Assembly (NCBI GenBank): GCA_916048095.2
Contig: OU696586.1
Location: 7,217,749 to 7,281,748 of the forward strand
DNA: 64,000 nt
Direction of reading: 5' to 3'
From: Sacculina carcini
Lineage: Eukaryota; Arthropoda; Thecostraca; Sacculinidae
The translations under genes and the position numbers were made by a program. Positions 35,180-45,824 of this stretch are shown here, one piece after another (positions within the stretch are counted from its first letter, which is position 1; every line of letters begins with the position of its first letter). The notes under the pieces are model-generated. The model ran no database searches. It was given only the letters and a program-made list of their open reading frames with translations, and was not told the origin of the DNA.

Positions 35180-36944
35180 TGTCTTCGAGAGGCTTTCTTC
35201 AGATTACACACTGGAGTATTGCTCATTATTACTAATGCTCTTTGTCATTTTGAAGTCAAATCTTTATTCGAAGAAGCTGAATTCTCAATGCATCATTAAT
35301 TGCGTTTACCACCTTATTCCTTGATGTTTGTGCCATTGAAAAACAGTGGTCATCTCTTAAGTCTGACGTCAAAAACGTGGCTGTTCTAAGATAAACCTTA
35401 CCTAAGAATGAGTTTCGATTAAACACATTAGGAGAGGTTATCAGAAGCGTCATTCAACTAATATCCGCAGAACTTGGTCTCATAATAATTGTGCATGTTC
35501 AAAGATTTATTATATTTTATTACTGTTGCGGTCAATAGAGAAGATACTATTCTTTAAAATGATTTGTTCAATGTTAAACTTAGGTTATTTTTGTTGCTTA
35601 TTGTTATGTAGTGCTATACATGTATATTGCTATTCAAATCGTTGTATCGTTAATAAATGAATTATTATTGTTGAAAGTATTTTATCATACAACCAAACTC
35701 AATAATGGGAATGATATGAAAATTAAGTATACTAATATACATGGCAAGATCAGGGCTTATAAAAATATACATATATCATTTACATATACGCTGTAAATAT
35801 ACACCATTGCTGTTGATTATTCCGAAATCGATATTGATTATTCCGAAATTGATTTTGTAAAGGTATAGTGGGTGAAAATGTATAATGTATGATCAAATAC
35901 TCGTGCATGCTTTCATGGCATGTAAAACCTAAGACTGATTTCTGCTATCAAGTTACTTCTATCATTCATGCGTAAATGATGACGACGTACTCGAACGCTT
36001 CAACAGTAAGTTCAAATCACATAATTATATATTAACTGTAAACAAAATATTACAGGGCTATGCTCGATTCAACTTAGAAAATGTTTAAGCGTTCTATTCA
36101 AACTTCACAATATATGCCGTAATGTGACTAAATTGTAAATCCAAAAATTTTCAGAGCTGCCTTTCATGGCTCATAGTGGCCATTTGTATTTCGTGATTGT
36201 TACGTAATTTGCATTTATTTGAACTTGGTCCTATTTCGTTAACGGGGTAAAAAACTGAAATTTAGAATCAAAGTATCTAAGAAGGAATGTAAACAAGAGC
36301 AAAGTGCAAAGAAAGCAAAGTAAGAGTGAGTACGTGCATCAAACAACACCGCAATCGACTGATAAACTATAATGAATGCCTCACTTCTCCATTAGTGTTC
36401 GACTCATACCATACATGCCAAATATCTCCGGAACATTTTCGAATTGCCAATTTTTAATTGAAGTTAATATGTTGAAGTATATTATAATATTTCATAGACA
36501 GGAATTAAATTAAATTACAAGCGAATTGAATTGTAATTACGAGCTTTATAGCGGTTGGTCAGGTTTCAGCAAGTTATGAGTCACGTGAGCAGTTAAACTG
36601 TACATAATGATGTCTAAATGAAGACATCCATAAGTCCAGCAGTCACAGCAGCTAATTTGACTATAATGATGATTGGCGTTTTAGCAACGTAGTAACCTAC
36701 TGAATAATATTATTCCCATCAACACATGCGATACGACGAAACAGTCATAACACAAGGAGAAACCAAACACAGAAATAAAAACAGTCTGATGGTTAGCACA
36801 TGACCAAACTGGTGAACGTACTCATTAAAAATATTATCCCATTATCTCAAAATATTATCCAATTAATAATATTATCACAAATATCCTACTCATTAAAAAT
36901 GATATCACGAACACGTGTATCAAGTGAATAAACTTTTCACACGG
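35180..36944. other. Unassigned AT-rich sequence with inverted 21-bp repeats
   Basis: GATTATTCCGAAATCGATATT and a second GATTATTCCGAAATTG copy at 35812-35856 are the inverse of the repeats at 33593-33656. Elsewhere I see only short frames. Confidence 0.4.
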
Positions 36945-38548
36945 ACTTGATTGTGGTTGACATCACACGACATCACGTCAATTAGATTTGGCATCAGAAA
37001 CAGCTCATGAGGAATGTCTTCCAGCATTGTTCCGCAGCGCTGATCTTCAAAGATGTGTACACCCATCGAAAAGTGTGGATATTTTACATGCGTGTTTGTC
37101 ACAGACAATTCACTGGCTAGGTTTTGTCAGAGGAAGAAATTGTTGGAGCGCATCAAGGAGCGAGCCGCTGTCCACATAGCTGGATGTCGACACATCCACA
37201 CGATATATATCTCCAATTATTACGAACACAGTCTGAAGTGTACACAATATCAGAGGACACAGTTGAGCTCAGAAAATGTGCATTGAAAATCTACTTGAAA
37301 ATTGAATTCGGCACAAATGCTCTGAGGTAGTCAACTGGTATTGCAAGATATACGCTGTTGGTAACGATTGCAAGATCCACATGCAGTTGAAACGTTCGCA
37401 ACACGTTGTGATGGTCGGTGATTCAGATAGTTACGCGCCATTTATGGAGTTCGAAAGTGACTTGAATGCGCAATGTCTTCATCCGTACATTCAAAGGATT
37501 CATGTTGAAAATCGCAATAATCACAATGAGCGTTTGTAAGTGTATCAACCACAAGATGCTGTTGCTTATAGACAACTTGTTGAGACTCGGCGTAAGATAA
37601 TGTACGATTTAAAAATGGCTTGACTGAATGCGGTTGTAATATAGGCAGAAATACGCCGCCATTGTCTTCGTGAGCAAGAGACCCTGCGGTCAGGGGATAA
37701 GAATACTGCGGCCGTACCCGCTGCGTGTCGTAAGAGGCGACTAAAAGCGGACCCTCTGCTTCTTCCCTCCCTGTACTGCTATGTCCGAGGGGGAAGCCAT
37801 AATTCAGCAGAGTTGGCACCCCCTTGGATTAATGCCGCTGTCTTCTGTTCTATCCCTCTACCCGAAAAAAGTGAGCAACACTGTCTGCAGTATCTGTTCT
37901 GAATCGACCGCGCAAATGTTTTGTCATTGCAGGAGTAATAAAATGAATGAAGGCAAGAATTGTAATTATGTCCATATTACAAATTGAAACGATTAAATGA
38001 TGTTTTATGATAATATTTAAATATCCTTTCTATAGACATAATTGGCGCCACTGTAGAGTAGGCGTCCGGGCCTAGGTTTCCTCCGCCCTTCCTACACATT
38101 ACTCCCCTGTATGGAATGCAATGGAAATATATACGCTAGGACGTTACTGCTTCACGAGTTGGTTAGAGCCAAATGCCCTGCGCACCTACAATTACATTGA
38201 AAAATTGTTTTTAATTGTGAATAATTAATGATAAATGTTAATAAATACTTGGAAATTGTATATTTGATGAAATGGTGTGTCAACTGGATAAGTGGATGTA
38301 TATTTGTATTTAATGTGTAGTATTCTGGCTTGCATTTGGCTCTTTGTTTAAATTGCTCTCATCTTCTTAACTAAACACATATATCTCAACCTGTGTATCT
38401 TTTGTACTTGCACTCTGTCAATGTCACTATTTGCCTGTGACAATATTACTAATATTATTGTTGATTGTATTGATGCTGTGTTTAACAGCTGATTGTAGTG
38501 TACATATAATATAGTATTAGCGTGTCAAGCTGATGAGTGTTTTGCCTA
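36945..38548 (-). repeat. Inverted copy of the Helitron 3' tail
   Basis: Read on the minus strand, this matches 24067-25462 in order, with substitutions, small deletions and one 193-bp insertion (37678-37870). Homology breaks near 36945 inside the tail, not at a visible terminus. Confidence 0.85.
37678..37870 (+). mobile_element. SINE-like insertion with 8-bp target-site duplication
   Basis: GTGAGCAA at 37670-37677 is repeated at 37871-37878 around a 193-bp insert that starts GAGACCCTGCGG and ends in A6. The related Helitron copies at 24740 and 61714 are uninserted and act as empty sites. Inside, GCGTGTCGTAAGAGGCGACT forms a small stem (GTCG/CGAC). A short A tail plus a target duplication supports retroposition, but I see no clear tRNA-type A and B boxes, so the class is uncertain. 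Confidence 0.7.
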
Positions 38549-40104
38549 TTATATTTGCCTTAAAACTTCTGTGTACACTACATTGTTGGTCATGTTTCCT
38601 GGAGCATAAACGTGTAAATAACTCTGACTGCCAACTCGTGAAGCTGCAACGTTCAGTTGACCATGGTAAAAACAACCCTCTTCCAATTGTAGTTCACATA
38701 CCTTGAGTGTTTGTCCCTGCAATTTGTTTATAGACAAGACAAAGGATAAGCGCACTGGAAATTTAATGCGTTTGAACTCGAACGGAGTATTCGATGGGAT
38801 AAGTGGTATTCGAGGTATGAAAACACACTGTCCTTTTCCTGATCCAGTAATTATTTTGGCCTCAATAACATTTCTGGTGAGGTTTTTCACGACAAGTCTG
38901 GTGCCATTGCAAAGCTCAGGTTGTGAGAGGTTTCTCATGAGCATAACTGGTGAGCGTACCTTCAAAGTAAGTTTGTGAGAAGGAAGTCCAGGAATATCGA
39001 GAGAGTTGAGAAATTCTACAGGATAATTAACTGCCTCAGACTCGTGCACGACACAATCGATTGATGTGAACGTGAATTCGGCGCCTGGCAAACGTCTCAT
39101 CAAGTTTTCATTTATTTCGTTGACTGTCGAGTTTTTGGGCGCCAAAATCGCTCGCTCGCACAGCCAGTTGGTGTCGGTGTAGTTTGCGATCACAGTGGGA
39201 AAGACAGTGTTGATGAGTTGATTGACCGATGACACAGGTGTACCAAAAGAACCAGTTTGAACACACCCTTCTTCACTCACGCCTAGCTCACCTTCTCCGA
39301 GTTGCAACAATGTTTTCGCAAAAGCTTCAGCCATGTGGTCCCCGTGTAATTGCGCTCTCATATTTGTGGAGAATTGCATGATTTTCACGTGTCTCCAGAG
39401 AATCTATGATTTGAGACATGCTGCAACCTCGTCAGCTTTCGTTCCTCGAGGAATAACGGGTAATATTTGCCGAAAATCACCGGCCAACACTACTGTGATG
39501 CCTCCCATCAACATATTTGAGTCGCGTATATCCATCAATGTCCTGTTGACTGCCTCGAGAGACTTTTTGTGAGACATTGTCGCTTCGTCCCAGATGATCA
39601 GTGCGCATCTTTTGAAGAGCTCCGCCGTCTCTGAGTTCTTACTGATATTGCATACTGGTTCATCATTTGTGTCGAGATTAATTGGAATTTTGAAAGTCGT
39701 GTGGGCGGTGCGACCACCAGGCAACAATGTGGCAGCGATTCCCGAACTTGCCACCGCCACAGCAATGTCTCTCCTTTGACGAACTGCAGCCAGCAAAAGA
39801 TTGATGACAAACGTTTTGCCTGTTCCCCCAGGCGCATCAATGAAATACAGTCCACCACTTTTGTGGGTGACATCATCAATTATTGCCGTATAGGCAGATC
39901 GTTGCTGAGGAAGCAGTCTGGGAACATTATCATCAATGAATGATGTCAGTGACGTGATATCGTAGGACGTCTCCCGCAAAACATTAGGATGCAGTGTTGT
40001 GTCTGCATCATCGAAACGACATGACTTAATATCAACAAGTGCAAAATTGTATATATCATCCGCGAAACCTACATGTCAGCCGGGGATGAGCAGCTGTACT
40101 CTGT
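38549..40104 (-). pseudogene. Helitron helicase domain, inverted decayed copy
   Basis: This covers the C-terminal third of the Rep-helicase, from the LLIPG block (equivalent to about 22480) to the stop codon. Walker A (GGTGKT), WDEA and GDFRQILPV are intact, but INKSQGQTL has become INKLQGQTL and GQLYVAASR has become GQLNVAASR. There are in-frame stops at 39404-39406 (TAG) and near 40080 (TGA where the intact copy has CAG), plus a deletion of about 16 codons near 40015. The HUH Rep domain is missing. It is 5'-truncated at about 40104. Confidence 0.9.
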
Positions 40105-42920
40105 ATATTCAGAAACGAGAATAAATATAAATATTTAATTATCAAATTCTCAAAAAATGACTAACCACAGATATTAATTTTTCCGTCTTGAATTAGAGTG
40201 AAAAAGATATATCCATCTCTACTGTCACAATATCAAACTACTAAATTTGATCCATTCTGATGGACAATTAGTGACTAATTGGCGTATACTGGGTTTTCGG
40301 CCCAAACTAATTGGTCAATATAAACATCTTATAGGTACGTTTTCGCTTATAAGTGGGGAAAATCCTAATATCATTCTCTAAATTACTTTGAATAATCACA
40401 AGATGAAAAAAAACTTTTGCATAGTGTAGTTTCTAAGAAAAGACACTGCTCACATGCATCTGCATATTTTAACCTATCAATATATCAACATCACGTGCTA
40501 TGATAACTGTACCGTATTATTTTCATGTGCAGTAAGACGCGGGAATTTCCATACAGTCCACCAAAACAAAAATGTTTCTAAATTCCAATTTAACTAATCA
40601 CTTAATTGTAACCCTTAAGCAGCAGTTGTAATTGATGCGTTTCAACTTGATTGCGCCTTATGAGATATGTTTGTTGGTGCTTAGTGCTTCCATCATGGAG
40701 GTGGCATGACCATCTTGTGATGATCTCATCCTTGAAGTTTGAGTGTGCAATTATGCCCACTTATGTGAACTTTATTTGCTCCGTGCGATGGCAACTGGAA
40801 ACAATTGTTGTTGACAGATTGTTTGCTTAGATTTGTCTTGATTGAGCGCTTGAACCTGTGTAGCAGATCTCATCGATATGTGGAGGATCCTACACAACAT
40901 TCATGTGTTCTGGCGTGTTTTCTTGCCATGGAGCGTGATCCGTCTCGCCACGTCTGGGAGAACTCAGTGGGAGCGGCTTAAACGCTCAACGCGTAGTCCG
41001 CCATATCTTTTCATCTGACCCGCCAAGTGGCATAAGATTCGCCAAATTGTCAAGCATCAGTTGTGGCACATTGAATTGTGATTAGGTGTTGAATTGTGAT
41101 TTGTAGGTTAGTGTACTAGATCTTAATAACCTGTTAATAACGACATCGCTTAAATTGTAGTTTGGCCCATGACTCGGTGAAGAAATTAGTATGTGGCCTC
41201 TTGTCTGAAGTTGACCTGCCACTGGCGTGCGGTCACGACTGCGCGCACACGGGAGCCGTTATAAAAAGTGTCTCGTGATGATCATGGTGCATGAGTGCGA
41301 TAGTCACACAATTTATAGCGTTTGCGTTGCTTTCATTCCAGTTTCATCATTGATTTGAGTGAAAACAATGATGATGAAGTGAATGCGACACATTTCTGAG
41401 AGACGAGCTCAAGTGTTTCTCCTCGTCATGCAGTCCAGCCGTGACTTTTGACGCACATAGCCTGCAACATAGCCGCTCAACTACTAGACTGACTTGCCAT
41501 GCATTACCCGGTGTCTCACTCTTGACTTCTTGCAGTACAAAAACCACATACCAGACATGCATTCTAGACAAAAAAGAGGAAGTGCTTCATCTGTGTAATT
41601 GGGTTTGTGAATGATGGCAGCTGACCCCCGTGTGACGGATTGAGAGGATGAAGGACAATTTCAATTCAATGTGGCCGATTCTTCGATTGTCTTGCGTGCT
41701 GTGACCAGGGTCTTTGTTGGCTTATATTGGCTGGTCGGGCAGTTCAACATCACTGTGCTGAATTGTGACACATTGTACGTAGATTATTCGGACTGGGTCT
41801 TATTTCGTGATGCTGTGTGACGTGCAGCAATGATGTGCTGCTGTTTGAATTTCAACAGTCACATCATGTGTATTGTTATTGAATGTATTTTATTGAATAT
41901 CATTGTACTGTTAATGCATACTACCGCGTGGAGGTCGGTTCCATACAGTTTGATTCGAGGGATGTATTGTATCACCACCATGCAGTATATATACATATTT
42001 TGTTTGTTCCATGATCCCACTGCCTCTCACTCTGAGCCCGCCCATGTACTGTGCTATGTTACAATGTTAATGTATTGTCAATGTTATGATGCCATGTAAT
42101 TGTTATAATGCCATGTAAGTGTTATGATGAAAATGTATTTGTATATAATCGTTTACACTGTATGCGATCATGCGCAGTGTAAATGTATGTCATCGGGCTC
42201 ATTGTACACATGGCTTGATGTAATGTTGCAATGGTTTAATTTCGCTGAATGTTATACATGTATAATGTCATTGAATGTTGATGATTGATTATATTTGTCT
42301 CTGATGATCAATCAATTGATATAAATGTTGATTTCATGTCGTTTGTATGATGTGTGTATAATGCGTTTATGTTATGTTTGTGTAATAATTCATGTGTTAG
42401 GCATATGTGTTAAATATAGTTCAGAATGTTCATACTGTTTATTGACTTCTCAACCGCAATCTTAACAATGCCTGATAGCTCCACAATTACTAGCGTGTTC
42501 GGTAATGTTTGAATAGTCCGTGACAAGTGCAGTGAGTATCATGACATAAAAACAATTGTGTTCTTGATCGACTGGCTGCTGGTTATATGGAAAGGTTAGT
42601 GTTTGATGCTGTTACAACTTCAATCATAGTCTGACTAAAACATAACTGTGTTGACCAACTCAAACATAATGTAGGTGCAAGGTGCTGTGGCAGAGCTTCA
42701 TAGTAAAATAAATATACTCGAAAATGAAGCATCACACATTTGGGCATTTCTATTAAATTATATTGCCATTCTTTAGTCGTGTTTCATTTTTTCAAATATC
42801 GCTCATTCATTTGAAGGGAATATCCCTATACTACAATTGACTGACAATATATATTTACAAGTATTCTTCCAGTTAAACTGTAATATGTTCTGTATTTGCT
42901 ACATTATTCTTATGAATGCT
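40105..42920. other. Unassigned 2.8 kb
   Basis: No gene or known repeat was recognised. A TATAAAAAG at 41260 and G/T-rich sequence at 42090-42440 with scattered TGTTGATGATTGATT words are the only features noted. Frames at 41347-41571 and 41830-42099 are short and unsupported. Confidence 0.35.
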
Positions 42921-42923
42921 CTT

Positions 42924-42951
42924 CCGCACGACGGGCGGGTTTTAATGCTAG
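42924..42951 (+). repeat. Helitron-like 3' terminus: hairpin plus CTAG
   Basis: CCGC (42924-42927) and GCGG (42935-42938) enclose ACGACGG, and CTAG follows at 42948-42951, then T. This is the cleanest copy of the motif and marks a sharp change from unique sequence to array repeats. Confidence 0.6.
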
Positions 42952-44160
42952 TATATATATAAAAGAGATCCTCTGTCTGTGTGTCTGTCTGTCTGTGTGT
43001 TTGTCTGTCCCACCCTCCTTGGTCCATTTTCTGCAAGCTGCCATTCGGTAACCATTTGATCTACACGCTAACAATTTATACCATCACGTTGGAAATTTTC
43101 GTGTGTACACTTTTGGGTAATTTTTAAATTTTAAACTTAAAACAAAAAAAAGTTATAGCGGTGAAAAAACAAAATGAACCCTGAAATATGCGAACTTTTT
43201 GGTCATTGTTCCGCCATCTATTTCTCATAAACCAGCAATGGTACAGCTATACGAATTATACCACTGTGTAGAAAATTTTCTGGTCTACATGTTAGGCTAT
43301 AATTCAAAGTCTAAAATTAAATATAAAATATGTAAAAATGACAAAATTACAATCTACATTCATAATTTCATTTTAACTTAAGGCCACCGATTTTATTTAC
43401 TTTTTTCTCTATTTCTCAACAAATAAATATCACACATCTAAATAAATTATACCATCATGCTGAAAATTTTGTTTTCTACAACACGGTATAATTTTTAATT
43501 TTCCAAAGTGTATTAAAAAAGTTACGGCGGTGTGAAGTGTAAATGACAAAGTCAAAAAGGCAAAATTAACACACAAAAACGTGAATATTTGGGTCAATAT
43601 TCCGCTATCTATTCCTCATAAACCAGCAATGGTACAGCTATAAAAACTATACTATTGTGTAGAAAATTTTGTGTTCTACAAGAAAAGATATAATATATAC
43701 CCACAAATGATAAAAAAACGTGTAAAATTGGCAAAATTCTCAAATACATCCAAAATTGCACTTGAACACTGGGCGACTAAAATTAATTCATTTTTCTACT
43801 ATTTCTCAGTAACTATTTGTTATACATAAAAATAAATGATACTATCGTGCTAGTAATCTTGTTTTCTACAGTATGGTATAATTTTTAATTTTCCAAAGTA
43901 TATCTGAAGGCAGTTACGGCGGTGTAATTTCAAAAGGACATATTGCCAATTTGACAGCTATTATGCGCACTTGCGATTACACAGGAATATACTACTGTGT
44001 AGATAATTTTGTGTTCTACAAGATAAGCTATAATTTATACCCACAAATGATACAAAAAACGTGTAAAATTGGCAAAATTCTTAAATACATCCAAAATTAC
44101 ACTTGAACACCGGGTGACTAAAATTAATTCATTTTTCTACTATTTCTCAGTAACTCTTTG
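42952..44160. repeat. Nested AT-rich repeat array 3
   Basis: It opens with TATATATATAAAAGAGATCC and a CTGT run, continues with the same two-half units as arrays 1 and 2, and is broken at 44160. There TCAGTAACTCTTTG should continue with TTATACATAAAAATA but passes into the retroelement. Confidence 0.85.
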
Positions 44161-44450
44161 TGTGGCAGCGTGGCTGCGTTTGTTTGGCGCATGATCGTTG
44201 AGTACAGTGTATGTATGTGTGTATGTGTGTGTGCGGGTGTTGTGTGGTCAAGGTCGTATAAAGGTCACGGTGTGTGCGTGTGCGTACGCTGCTTGGTCAT
44301 TAGTTAGTACGCTGGACTTATGTGGTTGAGTGAGTGAGTCTGTGCGTAACCGTGTTTGTGATCAGGTGTGTCCGCCTGGGAGTGCATTGGCGTATTGTTA
44401 TATTTTTTCTTCTGCCGTTGTTACAACCTATTTCGGCTCTATTTTTTGTC
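44161..44450 (+). mobile_element. LTR/leader of a Ty3/gypsy-like element
   Basis: The array is interrupted exactly where TGTGGCAGCGTGGCTGCG begins; LTRs start with TG. Base composition switches to GT/GC-rich, and TATAAA lies at 44257-44262. No second LTR is in the window, so the LTR end and primer-binding site cannot be placed. Confidence 0.45.
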
Positions 44451-45230
44451 ATGCAAGCTGCCGTTGGCCCCAAGTCCGAGGCGATGAGCGTTGCGGCTGC
44501 CGGCAGCCCACTGGCGAACCAATCGGCATTTGACGCACGTCTAGTACCAGAATTTAACGGCGATGGTGACGTGGTTGAGTGGCTGACACGTGCCGAGATT
44601 TTGTGTCAGATGCGAGGAGTGTCTACTGTTGCCGTGTTGCCGCTGCGGCTCACAGGGGGGGCTTTTGCAGTCTGGTCTGAGATGCCAGCCGATTGCCGCG
44701 GCAGCCTGGACGCAGTCAAGTCGCGTCTGTATGCTGCTTTTGCGCTAGACAGATTTGCGGCATACGACGCTTTTTCCGGGCGACGCTTACGCACTGGCGA
44801 ATCAGTGGATGTTTTTCTGGCAGAGCTGCGTCGCCTGTCCACACTGTTTGGTGGGGTGCCAGAAGGCATGCTGACTTGCGCTTTTGTGTCCGGCCTTCCC
44901 GATAGCGTTCGCCAAACTATTCGAGCTGGATCCAGAGCCGAAGACCTGGCTCTGGCGGGCGTAGTCTGTCGTGCTCGCGCCGTTCTCAGCGACGAGCGCA
45001 TGAACGCCGCTGCTGCAGTCGCTACTCCTGCCTTAGCACGTCCGTGTGGTCGGCCTGCACATGCGCCGGTGCAGACAACAGGGGCTTTGCAGGACCGTCC
45101 GCGTGCTGGTGCTTCCCGGCCTCGACGTCGCTGCTGGACTTGCGGTAGTACAAGACACATGACATATGCTTGTCCGGTTAACGGCAGCGAAGGGGCCGCG
45201 TCAGCACCTGCATCCTCTCCGCGACATTGA
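44451..45230 (+). CDS. Gag-like capsid protein of a Ty3/gypsy-like retrotransposon
   Basis: This is a structural protein that would form the particle and bind element RNA. The frame is open upstream to 44334 only through non-ATG codons, so ATG 44451 is chosen, giving 259 residues. It shows the usual retrotransposon Gag blocks: PEFNGDGDVVEWL (about 32-44), LRLTGGAFAVWSEMP (about 65-79), RRLRTGESVDVFLAELRRL (about 109-127) and TCAFVSGLPDSVRQTI (about 142-157). A single zinc knuckle C-x2-C-x4-H-x4-C lies at about 228-241 after a basic stretch. Its GC content and codon use differ sharply from the surrounding AT-rich array, marking it as an insertion. It appears intact. Confidence 0.85.
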   Translation: MQAAVGPKSEAMSVAAAGSPLANQSAFDARLVPEFNGDGDVVEWLTRAEILCQMRGVSTVAVLPLRLTGGAFAVWSEMPADCRGSLDAVKSRLYAAFALDRFAAYDAFSGRRLRTGESVDVFLAELRRLSTLFGGVPEGMLTCAFVSGLPDSVRQTIRAGSRAEDLALAGVVCRARAVLSDERMNAAAAVATPALARPCGRPAHAPVQTTGALQDRPRAGASRPRRRCWTCGSTRHMTYACPVNGSEGAASAPASSPRH

Positions 45231-45752
45231 ACGGTGCTTTGCCGATTGTGCAGTTAATCGTCAATGGGCGGCAGTGTCGTGTTCTGGTGGACACTGGCTG
45301 CACTGATAACATCGTACACGCTGCTTGCTGCGTCAGCTGGGAGAAACGGCCGGTGTCACTGGCCACTCTGGGAGAAACGCGGTTCTGTTGTGAAGGTGTA
45401 GGGCGAATACGGGTAATGTCGCCACAGGGACAGACGGTGGACTTGTCAGTTTTGGTGGTGTCACGTCCTCCTCTGGGCGTTGACGTGATTCTGGGCATGC
45501 CGGGCATTCAAGCGTTGGGCGGAATTGCGGTGCGATCCCTATCCGAGGTGCGGTTTTGTGGAGCTGCAGAGCGAGCGCCCAGTGACATTAGTGTGGACGC
45601 TCCTGATTATCAGGCCGTTTCTGACCCAAAATTGCGTCGGTGGCATGTGAAGTGGAAATGGGCACGCGCAGATGGGCCTGGTTGTCTGCAGAACCGCACT
45701 GTGCAATACCACGTGCCCAAGTCTGCGCGGTCAGAGTACGATGCTGAATTAT
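45182..45752 (+). pseudogene. Truncated Pol: protease and start of reverse transcriptase
   Basis: This frame overlaps the end of gag by 49 nt in the -1 frame, and no standard slippery heptamer is evident in the overlap. It has a retropepsin-like active site LVDTGCTDN (D at 45290) and the downstream ILGMPGIQALGG flap/helix block. A linker follows with WHVKWKWARA and VQYHVPKSARSEYDAEL, resembling the segment just before reverse transcriptase in some Ty3/gypsy elements. It stops matching at about 45752, where AT microsatellite and the duplication junction follow, so the polymerase, RNase H and integrase are absent and this copy cannot move by itself. Confidence 0.8.
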
Positions 45753-45817
45753 CATCCTGTCCTATATCATATATATATATAAAATATATATATATATATA
45801 TATATATCATATCATCA
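45753..45817. repeat. AT microsatellite at the duplication junction
   Basis: A TATATA run of about 60 bp, broken by ATCATATCATC, joins the truncated pol to the start of duplication copy 2. Confidence 0.8.
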
Positions 45818-45824
45818 TATATAT

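Noticed and set aside
39388-39410. Frameshift separating two helicase genes in the inverted copy
   Set aside because: Both parts are in the same frame. The interruption is an in-frame TAG at 39404-39406, so this is one pseudogene.
41255-41300. Promoter at TATAAAAAG
   Set aside because: There is no initiator at proper spacing and no downstream open frame or splice site that supports a gene.
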